From Sternotherus odoratus (Eukaryota > Chordata > Testudines > Kinosternidae): 64,000 nucleotides of DNA. Made by a program: the position numbers and the translations under genes. Positions within the stretch are counted from its first letter, which is position 1. The number at the start of each line of letters is the position of its first letter. Under the pieces are notes generated by a model. It saw nothing but the letters and a program-made list of their open reading frames with translations, searched no databases and had not been told where the DNA came from. The stretch spans positions 19,009,603-19,073,602 of the forward strand of contig JAVMKO010000001.1 of the NCBI GenBank assembly GCA_032164245.1, read 5' to 3'. This document shows, in pieces, positions 52,060-62,270 of this stretch.

Positions 52060-52295
52060 ATTAACCGAGATCAGAACCCTTCTGATCCAGGCACTGTACA
52101 GATGCTAATAAGAGACAGTCCCTACTCCAAGAGCTCATAGTCTAAACCAGCATGACAGACAATGGGTGGGAGGGAAATAGATTAAATGATTTGCCTAAGG
52201 TCACACAGCAGCTCAGTGAAGAGCTGGGACTAAAACCCAAATCACTTGATTTGTTGTCTAGTACCTTACCCTCTGAGCCATGCTGCCTATCTAGG
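52060..52295 (+). repeat. MIR-like SINE, sense
   Basis: It starts after a (TTA)n tract (52038-52062). It has 'gatccaggcactgtacagat', 'agagacagtccctactccaa', 'agagctcatagtctaaacca', 'gatttgcctaaggtcacaca' and 'taccttaccctctgagccat'. This is the full left-core-right order of a MIR-type SINE. The open frame 52152-52403 is its by-product. Confidence 0.85.
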
Positions 52296-52299
52296 CCCA

Positions 52300-55010
52300 T
52301 TAGACAACCTGTGGTAGAGCCGCTCTCCTTTACTCCTTCATCCTGCTACAACTCTCACCACTGGTCTCACTGTCCACATCTGCTCTATACATGCAGGAAA
52401 TGAACAACCATAGCATCATCTCTTTCTGCTCACCGATTCATTTTGCCCAGCCTTCTTGTTTAACCCTGGCATCCCAACTGACCCACATAGCTTTTAAGAC
52501 TGTTTAATTCACTCACAGAAAACCTCCCTTGGCCTCAAGCCTCCGTGTAGCAGCTTTCAGAGAGATTGTCTCATCTCCACTCAGTACAGCCCTATCTGAA
52601 CCCCACACTTCAATATGGAAATTGCTGCGGCCCCAGGGGATTGCATTAAGTAATTCAGAAGGAGAGCAGGTAATGTCATTTTCTGTAACCAAATCTGCAG
52701 TTCCAATCAATAGCTGAGTGTATCTACATGGACAGGCAGCATTTCAGCACACCGAGCCTCATCATGAACTAGACAGCACAAAAGCAGGCTCCTTTATCCA
52801 GGATAGAATCTCCAGGTCGAGGGCATGTTTTCATTGGTTGAAAGAATCGCATGAGTCATTCTGTTAAATCAAAATACACAAGAAGGACAGATTTATTGTC
52901 TGCTTGGGAAAGCATGGCAAGCAAACTGAGCTGCAGTTCCAAGCCAAAGTTCATAATCAGGCTGTGTTTCACCTTTAAGACCTGAGTCTGCTAATCCTGC
53001 AGGCCAGTTTTGTTCTGACGTTTTGAAAGAAATTCACATTGATAAGTGCTAATGCAACTGCAAACACAACTTTCTATTTTTTCCCCTCCTTTCTACTGGC
53101 TAAAGCCCTCTGCAGCTGGTGTTTGCTTGCTAGATATTGCAGTTCTTAGGGTGAAGAGTTTGTCCTGCACATGCAGAATGTGTTCATTTCTCAGGAATCA
53201 AATGACCACACCAGAGCTAAACAATATGTGAAGCGTTCAATTTGTTTTGGACTAATATCCCTCCAGATGCTGAACGCTGGTATATTTATTAACCACTGGC
53301 TAAACAGCAGTTCACACTGATTGCCAATAGACAAACACACATGCAGAAGAGCAAAAAAATTGTCATCTGTATTATTATTTGGACTTTCAGTGGTTGACTT
53401 TCCAAAGGAAAGGCCAAATATGACCAAGTTCACATGTGTGAGTTCCCAGCATTTAGCTTCCAGATAGATAGATACAGCAGAACAGGGAACAGCCTGAAGG
53501 CCAGATCCTCTACTGGTCTAAAAGGTCTGAGCCAAGACCTACTGACGTCAACGCAAAGACTCCTGTTGATTTTAGTGGGAGTAGGATCAGGTGCTAAAAC
53601 GTGCAGGAAAACTTGTCAGACATATGCACTGCAATCGCTCACCCACAGCAATGGGGGCAATCCTGCACTACTTACGCGCACAACCGTTCCACTGATTTAG
53701 CTGTTAGTCACACTTCTCGGTTAGTGTTTCAGGGTCTACAGACACAGGGAGCCATCACTATTCCCGTTCTGCTCAGATCAAGGCTATGAGCATCCGGGAC
53801 AGCCAGGGATTTACAGCTGTGGTTAAAAATGAGAGAACGAAAGCTTAGATTCTGGGGAACAATCATGCTTCATGAAAGAGGCGCAGGTCTGCCATCCCCT
53901 GCATACTGGGCCAGGCTAAGCCCTGGCTGTGATCAGTGGGAGTTGCCAGGGAAAGGAGACAAGCGTTGAACATTAGTTATAATCAATGGTAGCTCCGGCC
54001 AGGAGAGCCGCCTTCACTCCCGTTCATTCTGCTTAAATCTCTGTAAGGCCCAGGCCTGCAGGATGCTGAAGTCTTTGGGACCTGAGGCTACTCAGCCCAT
54101 CACACAAATCACTCACAGCCCCCTATAACATCGGGTCCCGGCTGCGTTTCTGTTGTTCGTCTCTGTACACTGTATGTTCCTGGGGCAACGAGGGTGTGGT
54201 CTGTGCTGGACTGAGAGCACCGGCTGCATGTAACAGGTACGTACTGATGCTCTGGCTGGATTGTCAGTGGGAATTGGCCCTGAAATCTCTCACTGCAAAG
54301 CCCAGATCTCTGCCACTAGGCTAAAGGACTGGCTGCTAGCTGGACCCGCTGTGTGGTCCAGGCACCAGATGCATGGGTGGGAGGGGAAGACTCACTTCTC
54401 CAATGTGTTACAGATACAGAGCAGCAGTTAGTCATCAACAATACCTGGGTTTTCCCCCTCTTTTTTCTCTGCAAGAATGGTACTGTAATGTTGGCCAAGA
54501 TGCTGGGGGAAAATTCATTTTGACAAGTGCCATGAGAGATTTCACTTCTTAAGCACCACTGACCCCTGCCTGAATTTCACCCTTCTGAGTCACCCTTTTC
54601 TCAGATTATCTCCCTAACGCCAGCAGTTGCAGAAATGTGGTAGAGTAGCTGGTTGTGTCAGGAGATGGCAGGTTGGTAAAGGGGTGTTTGGAGAAGGGTG
54701 ACCAAGGTGGGTGATGGCAGACTGGCATCCCTGAACGCAGAGTTAGGTTGTGGTGCATGTTGGTCATGGTAAGGTTTGTGTTTGTGGGTCGAGGAAATAG
54801 AAGGTGTGTACTCTTTTGTGGCTTCTTCATTGTTCTTGATTTTGTGGATTTGCATCTGGTACGTTGCGTATGGAACAACCCTAACTGTTCCACGACAAAT
54901 TTTTTTGTGTATTAATAGCCAAGGGCTTTTTAACGCCTACTTGGATGTGAGCACAGTAGGCACAGCTGGGCAGGCAGAGTTTTGTGGACAGAAGTACAGG
55001 AGAAGAATAG
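52300..55010. other. Intergenic, no gene seen
   Basis: No known protein signature appears on either strand. 53495-53600 has fold-back-type words (gccagatcctctactggtct ... gtgggagtaggatcaggtgc). The minus-strand frame 54606-54893 has no recognisable domain. Confidence 0.65.
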
Positions 55011-55013
55011 CTT

Positions 55014-55069
55014 ATCTGTCAGCAGCTCTGCATGATCCCTCATCTGTCAGTAGCCCTGCATGAACCCTT
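55014..55069 (+). repeat. 2 x 28-bp direct duplication
   Basis: 'atctgtcagcagctctgcat' 'gatccctc' is followed directly by 'atctgtcagtagccctgcat' 'gaaccctt'. Two copies with four changes lie just upstream of the CCAAT-rich array. Confidence 0.8.
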
Positions 55070-55104
55070 CTCTGTTGCAGCTCCTCAGGAGAAGGTTTTA
55101 TGTT

Positions 55105-55325
55105 TGCTCCACCTCTATCAATCAAGTCTGTATGTGAGAATCCCTCCTCACCCCAAACCATCAGTCAGACTTTTGTGTGTTCAGCCTCTCCACATACATC
55201 AACCAATCAGGCCTGTGCTTGGCTCCCCCACCCATCAACCAATCAGCTTCAGTGTAAATAGTCCTCATCAGCCAATCAGACTGCCATGTGCCGAGCCTCC
55301 ATCAATCAGGCTTGCGTGTACAACA
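55105..55325 (+). repeat. Degenerate tandem array with CCAATCAG words
   Basis: About six units of 35-45 bases each carry '(a)tcaa(cc)aatca(g)' followed by a T/G-rich part and a 'gcctcc/ggctcc' end: tatcaatcaagtctgtatgt, accatcagtcagacttttgt, atcaaccaatcaggcctgtg, atcaaccaatcagcttcagt, atcagccaatcagactgcca, catcaatcaggcttgcgtgt. Three units have a perfect CCAATCAG, the NF-Y (CCAAT-box) recognition core. There is no adjacent promoter or gene. Confidence 0.75.
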
Positions 55326-55349
55326 CATACATTTTCAGTTGTAGTGTGA

Positions 55350-56985
55350 ACAATGGCTGAAAAAGCAAAAAATTCTTCTCCATTGCACCAGTTCTTCTCA
55401 GGGGCCACCTCATTGCCAAGTTCTTTGTAGATACACAATGTTTTTTACAGCGATATTGGTCTCCAATGAAAAGTAGGCCTGCCAAGGAAAAAATTTCAGA
55501 CCGAGCCCAAAGTCAAAGGTTTACTATTCGAAATGTAGAACGAGAAACCAAAGACTACACAGAACATTTAAAGGGCAATACAAACTTATTCTGAGTGCAA
55601 TATCACACCAACTGACAATCTACTTTTGGGAAAAAAACAGGAGTTTATGTCACATTTGTAAACCAACTTAGAATGCGACCATAACTCAGGACTTGCTACC
55701 AAATGCTACCATGATACATATAGATAAAAGAGAGATCGAGTATTTATATTTCTGGCCAGAATGTTGTTACCCCTCCTATCGGACATGAGCCTGTCCAAGG
55801 AGATGCTTTCACCATGAATCTCCAACTGGTATAAAACTCAGCAGTCCAGCTGCTTACTGACAAAGGGTGGCTGTGAACATATCCTGGTGCCTCATTCTCT
55901 GAACACTGAATGCAGAGTCCAGATAAAATGTCTTTCATATTCCACACCGGCCGCTGTAAAATTGTCTCTCCCTGATCATGACTTCCTATGATTGCTATTC
56001 TCCACTGGAAAAATGAATCAATCAACCAGTAAGGGGTGGCTCATATATGTGGGAGGAAGAACATTCACATAAACTATGGAACTCCATCTGGCAAGAGGTA
56101 AGTAAGAAAGCTCCTAGGCCACACCTCCTTCAGAACTAAATACAAAATTCGTCTAATTGATTTTGCTTTTGTAAACTCACCCAAACAAATGAAGCTTTGG
56201 GAACAGAGCTGGTCAAAAAATGAAAATCTGTTTTTGCCAGACATTTGGAAGTTTAGAAATTGTTTTCAATGTCTGAAGCATTGTTTGGGTTTTTTCCACA
56301 CCATTTTTGCTGTTTTTCCCCAATTATTTCAAAATGTGTATCAAAAATCTTACTGAGATGGTTTGCAAAATGATTATCAATTTTTTGTTTACCAAAAGCC
56401 CAGTTTGATTTAAAATGTCAACCGCTTTTTTGATAGTATTTTGTAATATTTACAGTCCAAAAACAATATATACAAGAAAAAAATCACTTTTTTTTTTACA
56501 AAAAAATTAGTTTTGGAGGAAAAAATTGAAAAAAACCCTACCTTTTTTTGTTGGAAAAAAAACAAACAGTTCTGGCTGGGAAGAAAAAGAGAGATTTTAC
56601 TAGTTACATCTATTTTTAAATAAGTGAGAAGGACTCATAGAGTACCAAAAATAGAGGAAGGCCGGTTGGATAGACACATAGATAGTGGGTAGAGGAACTG
56701 CCTTATGATTTTCAAATTTTTGCACCAACCAGTGCCAGGGATAACATGAGACCTGCCTGTATTCAAACATTTTCTCATGTTTTCAGAAGCCAAAATGTCA
56801 TTTTATAAAGCATAAGTGCTTAAAAAGAAATACCTTTTATTTCTTACTGAATATATATGCTAACAGGGATACACAAGTGAATTATGCAGTTATTGCAACA
56901 TAACATTCATTTGTGAGGTGATGCTGCAATATTGTTCTGTGTGCTAGGTTTAATGCAAAAATCAGGGTCTTAATATTCCCTACTT
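55350..56985. other. Intergenic, no gene seen; A/T repeat inside
   Basis: 56205-56580 is the A/T-rich repeat style described at 38985 (ggtcaaaaaatgaaaatctg ... tttttgttggaaaaaaaaca). The minus-strand open frame 55744-56025 has no signature I know. The rest is unassigned. Confidence 0.65.
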
Positions 56986-57383
56986 CAGTGGTTCTCAACC
57001 AGGGGTATGTGTACCACTGGGGGTACACAGAGGTCTTCCAGCGGGTAAATCAACTCATCTAGATAGTTCCCTAGTTTTGCAACAGGATACATTAAAAGCA
57101 GTAGTGAAGTCAGTACAAACTAACATTTCATAGAGGCAATGACTTGTTTATACTGTTTTATATACTATTTGAGTGTTTCTCAACCTGGGGTTGCAATTTA
57201 TTTCAAAATTACATGGTAAAATGAGAAAGTAAGCAATGTTTCAGTAGTAATGTGTGGTGACAGTTTTGTATTTTTATGTATTTTTGTAAGCAAGTAGTTT
57301 TTCAGTGAGGTGAATCTTGGGATATACAAGACAAATCAGCCTCCTGAAAGGGATAATTAGTCTGGAAAGGTTGAGAACCACTG
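56986..57383. mobile_element. hAT-like element, 398 bp
   Basis: The left end CAGTGGTTCTCAACCAGGGG and the right end AAAGGTTGAGAACCACTG are 15-base perfect inverted repeats (CAGTGGTTCTCAACC). The left interior 'gtatgtgtaccactgggggt' is characteristic of a Charlie-like MITE. A second internal terminus-like word, 'gtttctcaacctggggttgc', occurs at 57174. The 8-base flanks (ccctactt / caacttgt) do not match cleanly, so a deletion or replacement at one side is possible. Confidence 0.85.
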
Positions 57384-58214
57384 CAACTTGTCCATCCTAA
57401 TTAAAGGGTAGAACAAGCATTTGTAAACCCACAAGTCAGTTTGAGATATAGCAGTGCCCTCTACTGGTCACTGTGGACATTACAAGTAACACATATATTC
57501 AATGTAAAATATTCAGTAATATAATGTCTACAAATATAAACAGGGTCATCAAAGTTCTTAAGAGCCTGGTTATTTATGAAGATACATAAGAGAAGAGGAA
57601 AGCCCATGCAAGCAGCTGACTATGAAAATCCTCAGAATCTCAAGACTCATTGCCGAAACCACCAAAGACTAGCTCTGGTGAGGGACCTGATGTTAGTCAG
57701 GGAGTTCTGCCCTATCCTAGCTTTGTAACTGTACAGGAAAAGAATAATCTCTGTGAAATGGTGCAACAGGAGTCCCCTTTTCCTGCTCACAAATTTCTTG
57801 CGCACAGATTGCAAATTGGATGTAAGCTTTGCAAAAGATGTGTTTTCTTACTCAAAATTGTACACACATTGCTTTAGTGACTGAGTCGGGGGATCTTTTA
57901 GAAATGTGAATAGTGAAAATCTGTACTGCATTGGCTACTTGCATAATCACATGGTATTTATGTTTCTCCCCTTCAGCGGTGGCAGCTGGTCTTTGCTGAC
58001 TGTATCTCTGAATAGCAGATGTATGCGCCTACTTTGTTTAGGACCTTGAAATCCTGCAGGTCTCACTTGAGTAAAATCCCCATTAGATTCAATGAGAATT
58101 TTCTCTAACAATGCTGGACCCTTTGGAGGCCTAAAGAAATAAGACGATAAAAGAGTGGGTGGGGTGAGGGGGAAGCAACTGAAACACCTAGGCAATTGCT
58201 AACTCATTAATTCA
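57384..58214. other. Intergenic, no gene seen
   Basis: This is plain AT-rich sequence. The frames 57650-57877 (plus) and 57947-58195 (minus) have no recognisable product. Confidence 0.65.
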
Positions 58215-58350
58215 GTTTTCAGAGTTGCAGCCATGTTAGTCTGTATCTGCACAAATAATGAGGAGTACTTGTGGCACCTTAGAGACTAACAAATTTATTG
58301 GGGCATAAATTTTGTGGGCCCACGAAATCTTATGCCCAAATAAATTAATT
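58215..58350 (+). repeat. 'gtggcacctta' repeat with tail palindrome
   Basis: It runs 'cagagttgcagccatgttag' 'tctgtatctgcac', 'ggagtacttgtggcacctta' 'gagactaacaaatttattgg', then the palindrome 'ggggcataaattttgtgggc' / 'ccacgaaatcttatgcccaa'. It is the same family as the inverted pair at 5448-5624. Confidence 0.8.
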
Positions 58351-58802
58351 CAGTTGTAATTCTATTCTGACTAGATAACTTCTAACTAATCAACACAGCA
58401 CGAGTTACATATGGTACATTTTACAGCTGAATATGCCATTCAAAGTTTCAGCCAATAATTGCACCTTTCAGATTACAAATTTTCTGGATCTAGTAAAGCT
58501 TGAGCAATTGAATTGTCTACAAAAGTGAGTACCAAAGGCCTGGATATATCGCTGAATGGAAATCTGCTTTTGCATTCAAATGAATTGTTACCTGCATATA
58601 ATTGTTGTGCCTTTAATGCAGCTTTACACAGTAAGGATGTTCGTGTTTGGCTGTTAATAACAACAGCAACAAGAAGTGCATAAGTGAAAACTGACAGGAG
58701 TCTGATACTCCTTTTACCCCAGTTTGACACCGGTGAAACTTCATAGACTTCAATACTTTTACTCCTGATTTACACTGGTGAAGGTGACAAGACCCTCAGG
58801 CC

Positions 58803-58926
58803 TAGGATGACCAAATGTCCTGATTTTATAGGGACAGTCACAATTTTGGGGGCTTTTTCTTATATTAGTATCTACTATCCCCTACCTCCTGTCCCGATTT
58901 TTCACACTTGCGCTCTGGTCACTCTA
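58803..58926. mobile_element. 124-bp TIR element (TAGGATGACC ... GGTCACTCTA)
   Basis: The left end TAGGATGACCAAATGTCC and the right end CGCTCTGGTCACTCTA form short inverted repeats (TAGxxTGACCAxA). It is intact and without insertion. It serves as the reference for the split copy at 47932-48788 and for fragments at 61083-61160 and 30425-30461. Confidence 0.8.
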
Positions 58927-59051
58927 TTCAGGCCAACAATGTTTTCGTGGAAGAGTTCAGCTAGTCTGTGAAGGGAAAGGCACCTGGTAATTCACTGGGG
59001 ATCAGTAGAGATGGTGAAGGAGCTAAAGGTCATCTGAGTACTTAAGTCTTA

Positions 59052-59334
59052 GGGCTTGTCTTCACTAAAGCCGGGAGGGATCGATCTTATGGCGATCGAT
59101 TTATCGCATCTCGTCAAGACATGATAAATCGATCGCCAGCGGTGCCCCCGTCGACTCCAGAACTCCAGCTCACCAAAGGGCTCAAGCTGGAGTTGAGGGG
59201 GGAGCGCGCCGCCGCCCGCCGCCACTGTGAGGATGGCAGGTAAGTCGGCTGTAGATATGCCAAATTCAGCTACGTTATTCATGTAGCTGAATTTGCGTAT
59301 CTACAGCCGATCTCCCCCCAGTGAAGACCAGCCC
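59052..59334. mobile_element. Harbinger-like MITE, TSD TTA
   Basis: Terminal repeats GGGCTTGTCTTCACT (left) and GGGCTGGTCTTCACT (right, reverse complement) differ at one of 15. The flanks are TTA on both sides (59049-59051, 59335-59337), the PIF/Harbinger target. The interior has two further palindromes: 'gcgatcgatttatcgca' / 'tgataaatcgatcgcc' (59092-59137) and 'aattcagctac' / 'gtagctgaatt' (59262-59292). It is non-coding. Confidence 0.92.
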
Positions 59335-59337
59335 TTA

Positions 59338-60330
59338 GTGGTGACTAACTATCCTGTAAAGAAAGGATTTCAATTGTAGTGCCACTGCAAGGATTGGTAA
59401 AAATTTTCGGGGTAGATTAAACAGACATAGATAGAGTTCCAATTCCCTTTAAAGCAAAGAGAATATTGTTGGATTCATATAAAAGAGTATCCAAACAGCA
59501 GACGCAATCACAGATGCAATCACACTGGCTTTATACATTCCATTTGCTGTTCTTTCTACAGACCCATGGGGAAGTGATAGAGGAGGAGCACCAAACATTC
59601 CCTCATACCAAACACCTAAAAAAAACCCTCAGGATGTTGGAGACCCAGGTTTAAATCCCTCCTCTACTTCATTCAGATCAGGGGGTGTAAACTCAGGTCT
59701 CCTATCACCCAGATGAGGGCTGGGCTATAGGGTCAGTCTGACTTTTGGTTTTGGTCCATTTAACCATTTCATACAAAGTGGAACTGTTTCAACAAAGAAA
59801 CTACCCTCCTCTAGCCCACTGATTAAGGCAATCATCTGGGAGGCCTGAGTTCAAATCCTTGCTCTGAACCACTCAGAGGAGGGATTTGAACACAGGTCAC
59901 CCCCATCCTGGATGAATGCCCTAACCACTGGGCAATTGGACCCAAGGGCACTGCCATATTAGTGTCAAAGGCCTGATCTACCTTAGGGACCTAACTCCAG
60001 GTGAGCGTTCATGGCTGTGAATCCCAAGTGAAGCTGTTGATCCCAGTCAGAGAGAAATAGTTTAGGCCAGTTCCCTGTCTAGGCATTTCCTATTGGCTAG
60101 CTTAGGCAGCTCCCTGAACAGCATGCTGGCTTCTGGGAATCCCCTTTTAGGCTCCTAACTCTCCCTCTGAATTGTATAAGGAGAGCGAGCACCTAACTCA
60201 GGGCTGGGAATTTCATTCAGTGGCAATATGCCTAACGTTAGGCATGTCATGTTTAGCCTAAGTCCTTTGTGGATCTAGCCTGCATGTGTATCTGGAGTTA
60301 TTTTCAGCTGATCAACTTCAATCTTATACT
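59338..60330. other. Intergenic, tRNA-like SINE trace
   Basis: 59865-59945 has 'ccactcagaggagggatttg' 'aacacaggtcacccccatcc' and 'tgccctaaccactgggcaat', wording of a tRNA-headed SINE in antisense, with a partner phrase 'gaggcctgagttcaaatcct' at 59841. The remainder (for example 59980-60320) has 'cctaact' fold-back type words only. Confidence 0.45.
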
Positions 60331-60332
60331 GT

Positions 60333-60520
60333 ATGCAGTGTTGTTGTAGCTGCATTGGACCCAGGATATCAGAGAGAAAAGATGGGTGGGGTAATATCTT
60401 TTATGAGACCAACTTTTCTTTACCAGCCCTGAAGAAGAGTTCTGGGTATCACAAACTTGCTGCTCTCACCAACAGAAATTGCTCCCATAAAGGATATTAC
60501 CTCACCCACCTTCCCTCACT
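60333..60520. repeat. Fold-back repeat (gggtaatatctttta)
   Basis: The left arm 'gggtggggtaatatctttta' (60385-) is mirrored by 'taaaggatattacctcaccc' (60488-). The centre has 'agccctgaagaagagttctg'. It is a dispersed family I recall from turtle sequence; one arm pair is diverged. Confidence 0.7.
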
Positions 60521-61082
60521 AAAGTTCCAGTCTTAAATATCTGTGGGCAAATGTGTGTCCATTGGGTGGCGCATAGTTCAAAGCTTTCCAGTCCTTTCTC
60601 AGTTGAGTAGTGATCAAGATGCCTATAATCTTATAGCAGCTTGATGGTGTTTTCTTTGTAGGTCTAGGGGAAAACTACACCGCAGTTACATCCAGGGCTA
60701 CTGGGCATTGTACACAGAAGTGGTAGAGAAATCTGGTGTTCATTTAGATTACATGAGAGAAGAGGGGGCAGAACAAACCTACCTAATCAGAAAGGTGGCT
60801 TGAATTAGGTTAAATGGGTGATTTGTTTATGTGTCTCTTGCTTATTCCATCAAAGCAATACAAACATACATGTACTGTTATTTATTGCTTCTTAAATGCT
60901 AACTGTTCTCAGCTATGTATACAGGACAGTCCCTCTCCTCACTCCAGTCTAAATGGCCAAACAAAATGATTCAAATCACCCCGTCTGTCTAAGAGCATGC
61001 AGTTTGTTTTTAGTGGGGTATAAGAGCACATCTAATGTAGGTGACCTGACATCGGCAGGGTTGTTGGGAAAAGCTTTAAGGT
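60521..61082. other. Intergenic, nothing assigned
   Basis: There is no exon, array or terminal repeat that I can support. Confidence 0.6.
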
Positions 61083-62270
61083 AGGATGACCAGACATTCC
61101 ATTTTTAAAGGGACAGGCCCATATTTAAGCCCTCCTGCAGGTGTCCCGACTTTTCCTTAAAAATGGGCAAATTGTTCCTTATTTTTGTGCCCCCCCCTTC
61201 TGCCCTCCTTCCGCCCCTCCCCCTGCATCAGTACTGGTGGGTCCAGCTTCTGGCTGGATTCCAGCTCACCAGCTGCCCACCCACCAGCAGTGAGGGGTGT
61301 GCAAGGCTGGTGGTGGGGCAAAGCTCCAGCCCATGGGGCCTCCATGTCCCTCACAGCGGGGTATGTCCAGCTCCCAGCGCTGTGTGAAGAACCAGCACCT
61401 GGTCACAGCGCTCAACACTGACAGCCTGGCCGGCAGGCTCCTTCCTTTCCCCTACTGCTTCTGGCTCAGCGGGCACCACAGGAAAGACCAAAACCCTCCC
61501 ACCCGGGGTGCTGGCCAGGTGGAGCTGAGCCCTGCATGTGCCAAAGCCTCACACAGAGTGGTGAGGGGGAGCCCCTCTGCTCCGGAGCTAAACTCTGGAG
61601 TGCCAGGGGGAATCAGTTTCCAACCTGTGTGTGCCCCGACTTTCAGGCTTCACTGCATCCTCTTCACCCCACCCTGCCCTGTGTCCCGCCCCCAGGGAGC
61701 GTGAGGCTGCTCCATCCCCTAGGTGCCCTCCTCTGCTAAATCACCTCTCTGGCCAGGTTCACTGAAGTCCCTGCAGTCACATTCCCTGGGCCCAAGGATG
61801 CACAATGCATCCTTGGGGCTTAAGCCCTTCCTGCCTGCACTGTAATCAGAGGCGGCCTGGTTATGTTGGTGGCCAGTAGCAGTTAGGTGTCTTTTGACAC
61901 TGTGCAGACAAGCAGGGACAAGCTGCTTCCCGCCACAGGCAGGAGGGATGGTGGTGGGGTGAAGAGATGAGCTCTGCAAAGACACAGGGCAGGTCATCCC
62001 TTGCCCGCTCCCCCCACTTCCCTGCAGCTGGAAGCATCTCCCGTCCTTTCCCTCCCACACAGTACCAACAGGCTGCTGCTGACCACCTTCTGGTGTGAAC
62101 CCTGGCAGAAATCTGGGGAGAGAGGGCATGTGACCCTGTGTGCCCCCCGCCCCCGTGTTACATCGGGAAAATGTGGTGCCAGGTACCAGGAGAGGCGGGT
62201 TCATCCCGGCATGGAGGGTGGAGAGTGCCAGGAAGGGAGGGTCAGGTCAGTCAGTCACCCCCCTAAGTAA
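61083..62270. repeat. GC-rich insertion led by a TIR fragment
   Basis: It opens 'ggatgaccagacattccatt' 'tttaaagggacaggcccata', the terminus of the 58803 family or a relative. It continues through about 1.1 kb of C/G-rich sequence with Pro/Gly-rich frames on both strands (61297-61704 plus, 61719-62204 minus). Neither frame has a known domain. The right boundary near 'gtcaggtcagtcagtcaccc' (62241-62262) is only a guess. Probably a large non-autonomous element. Confidence 0.45.

Noticed and set aside
55744..56025. 93-codon minus-strand frame
   Set aside because: No recognisable motif, no flanking splice sites or retroelement domains; compatible with chance.
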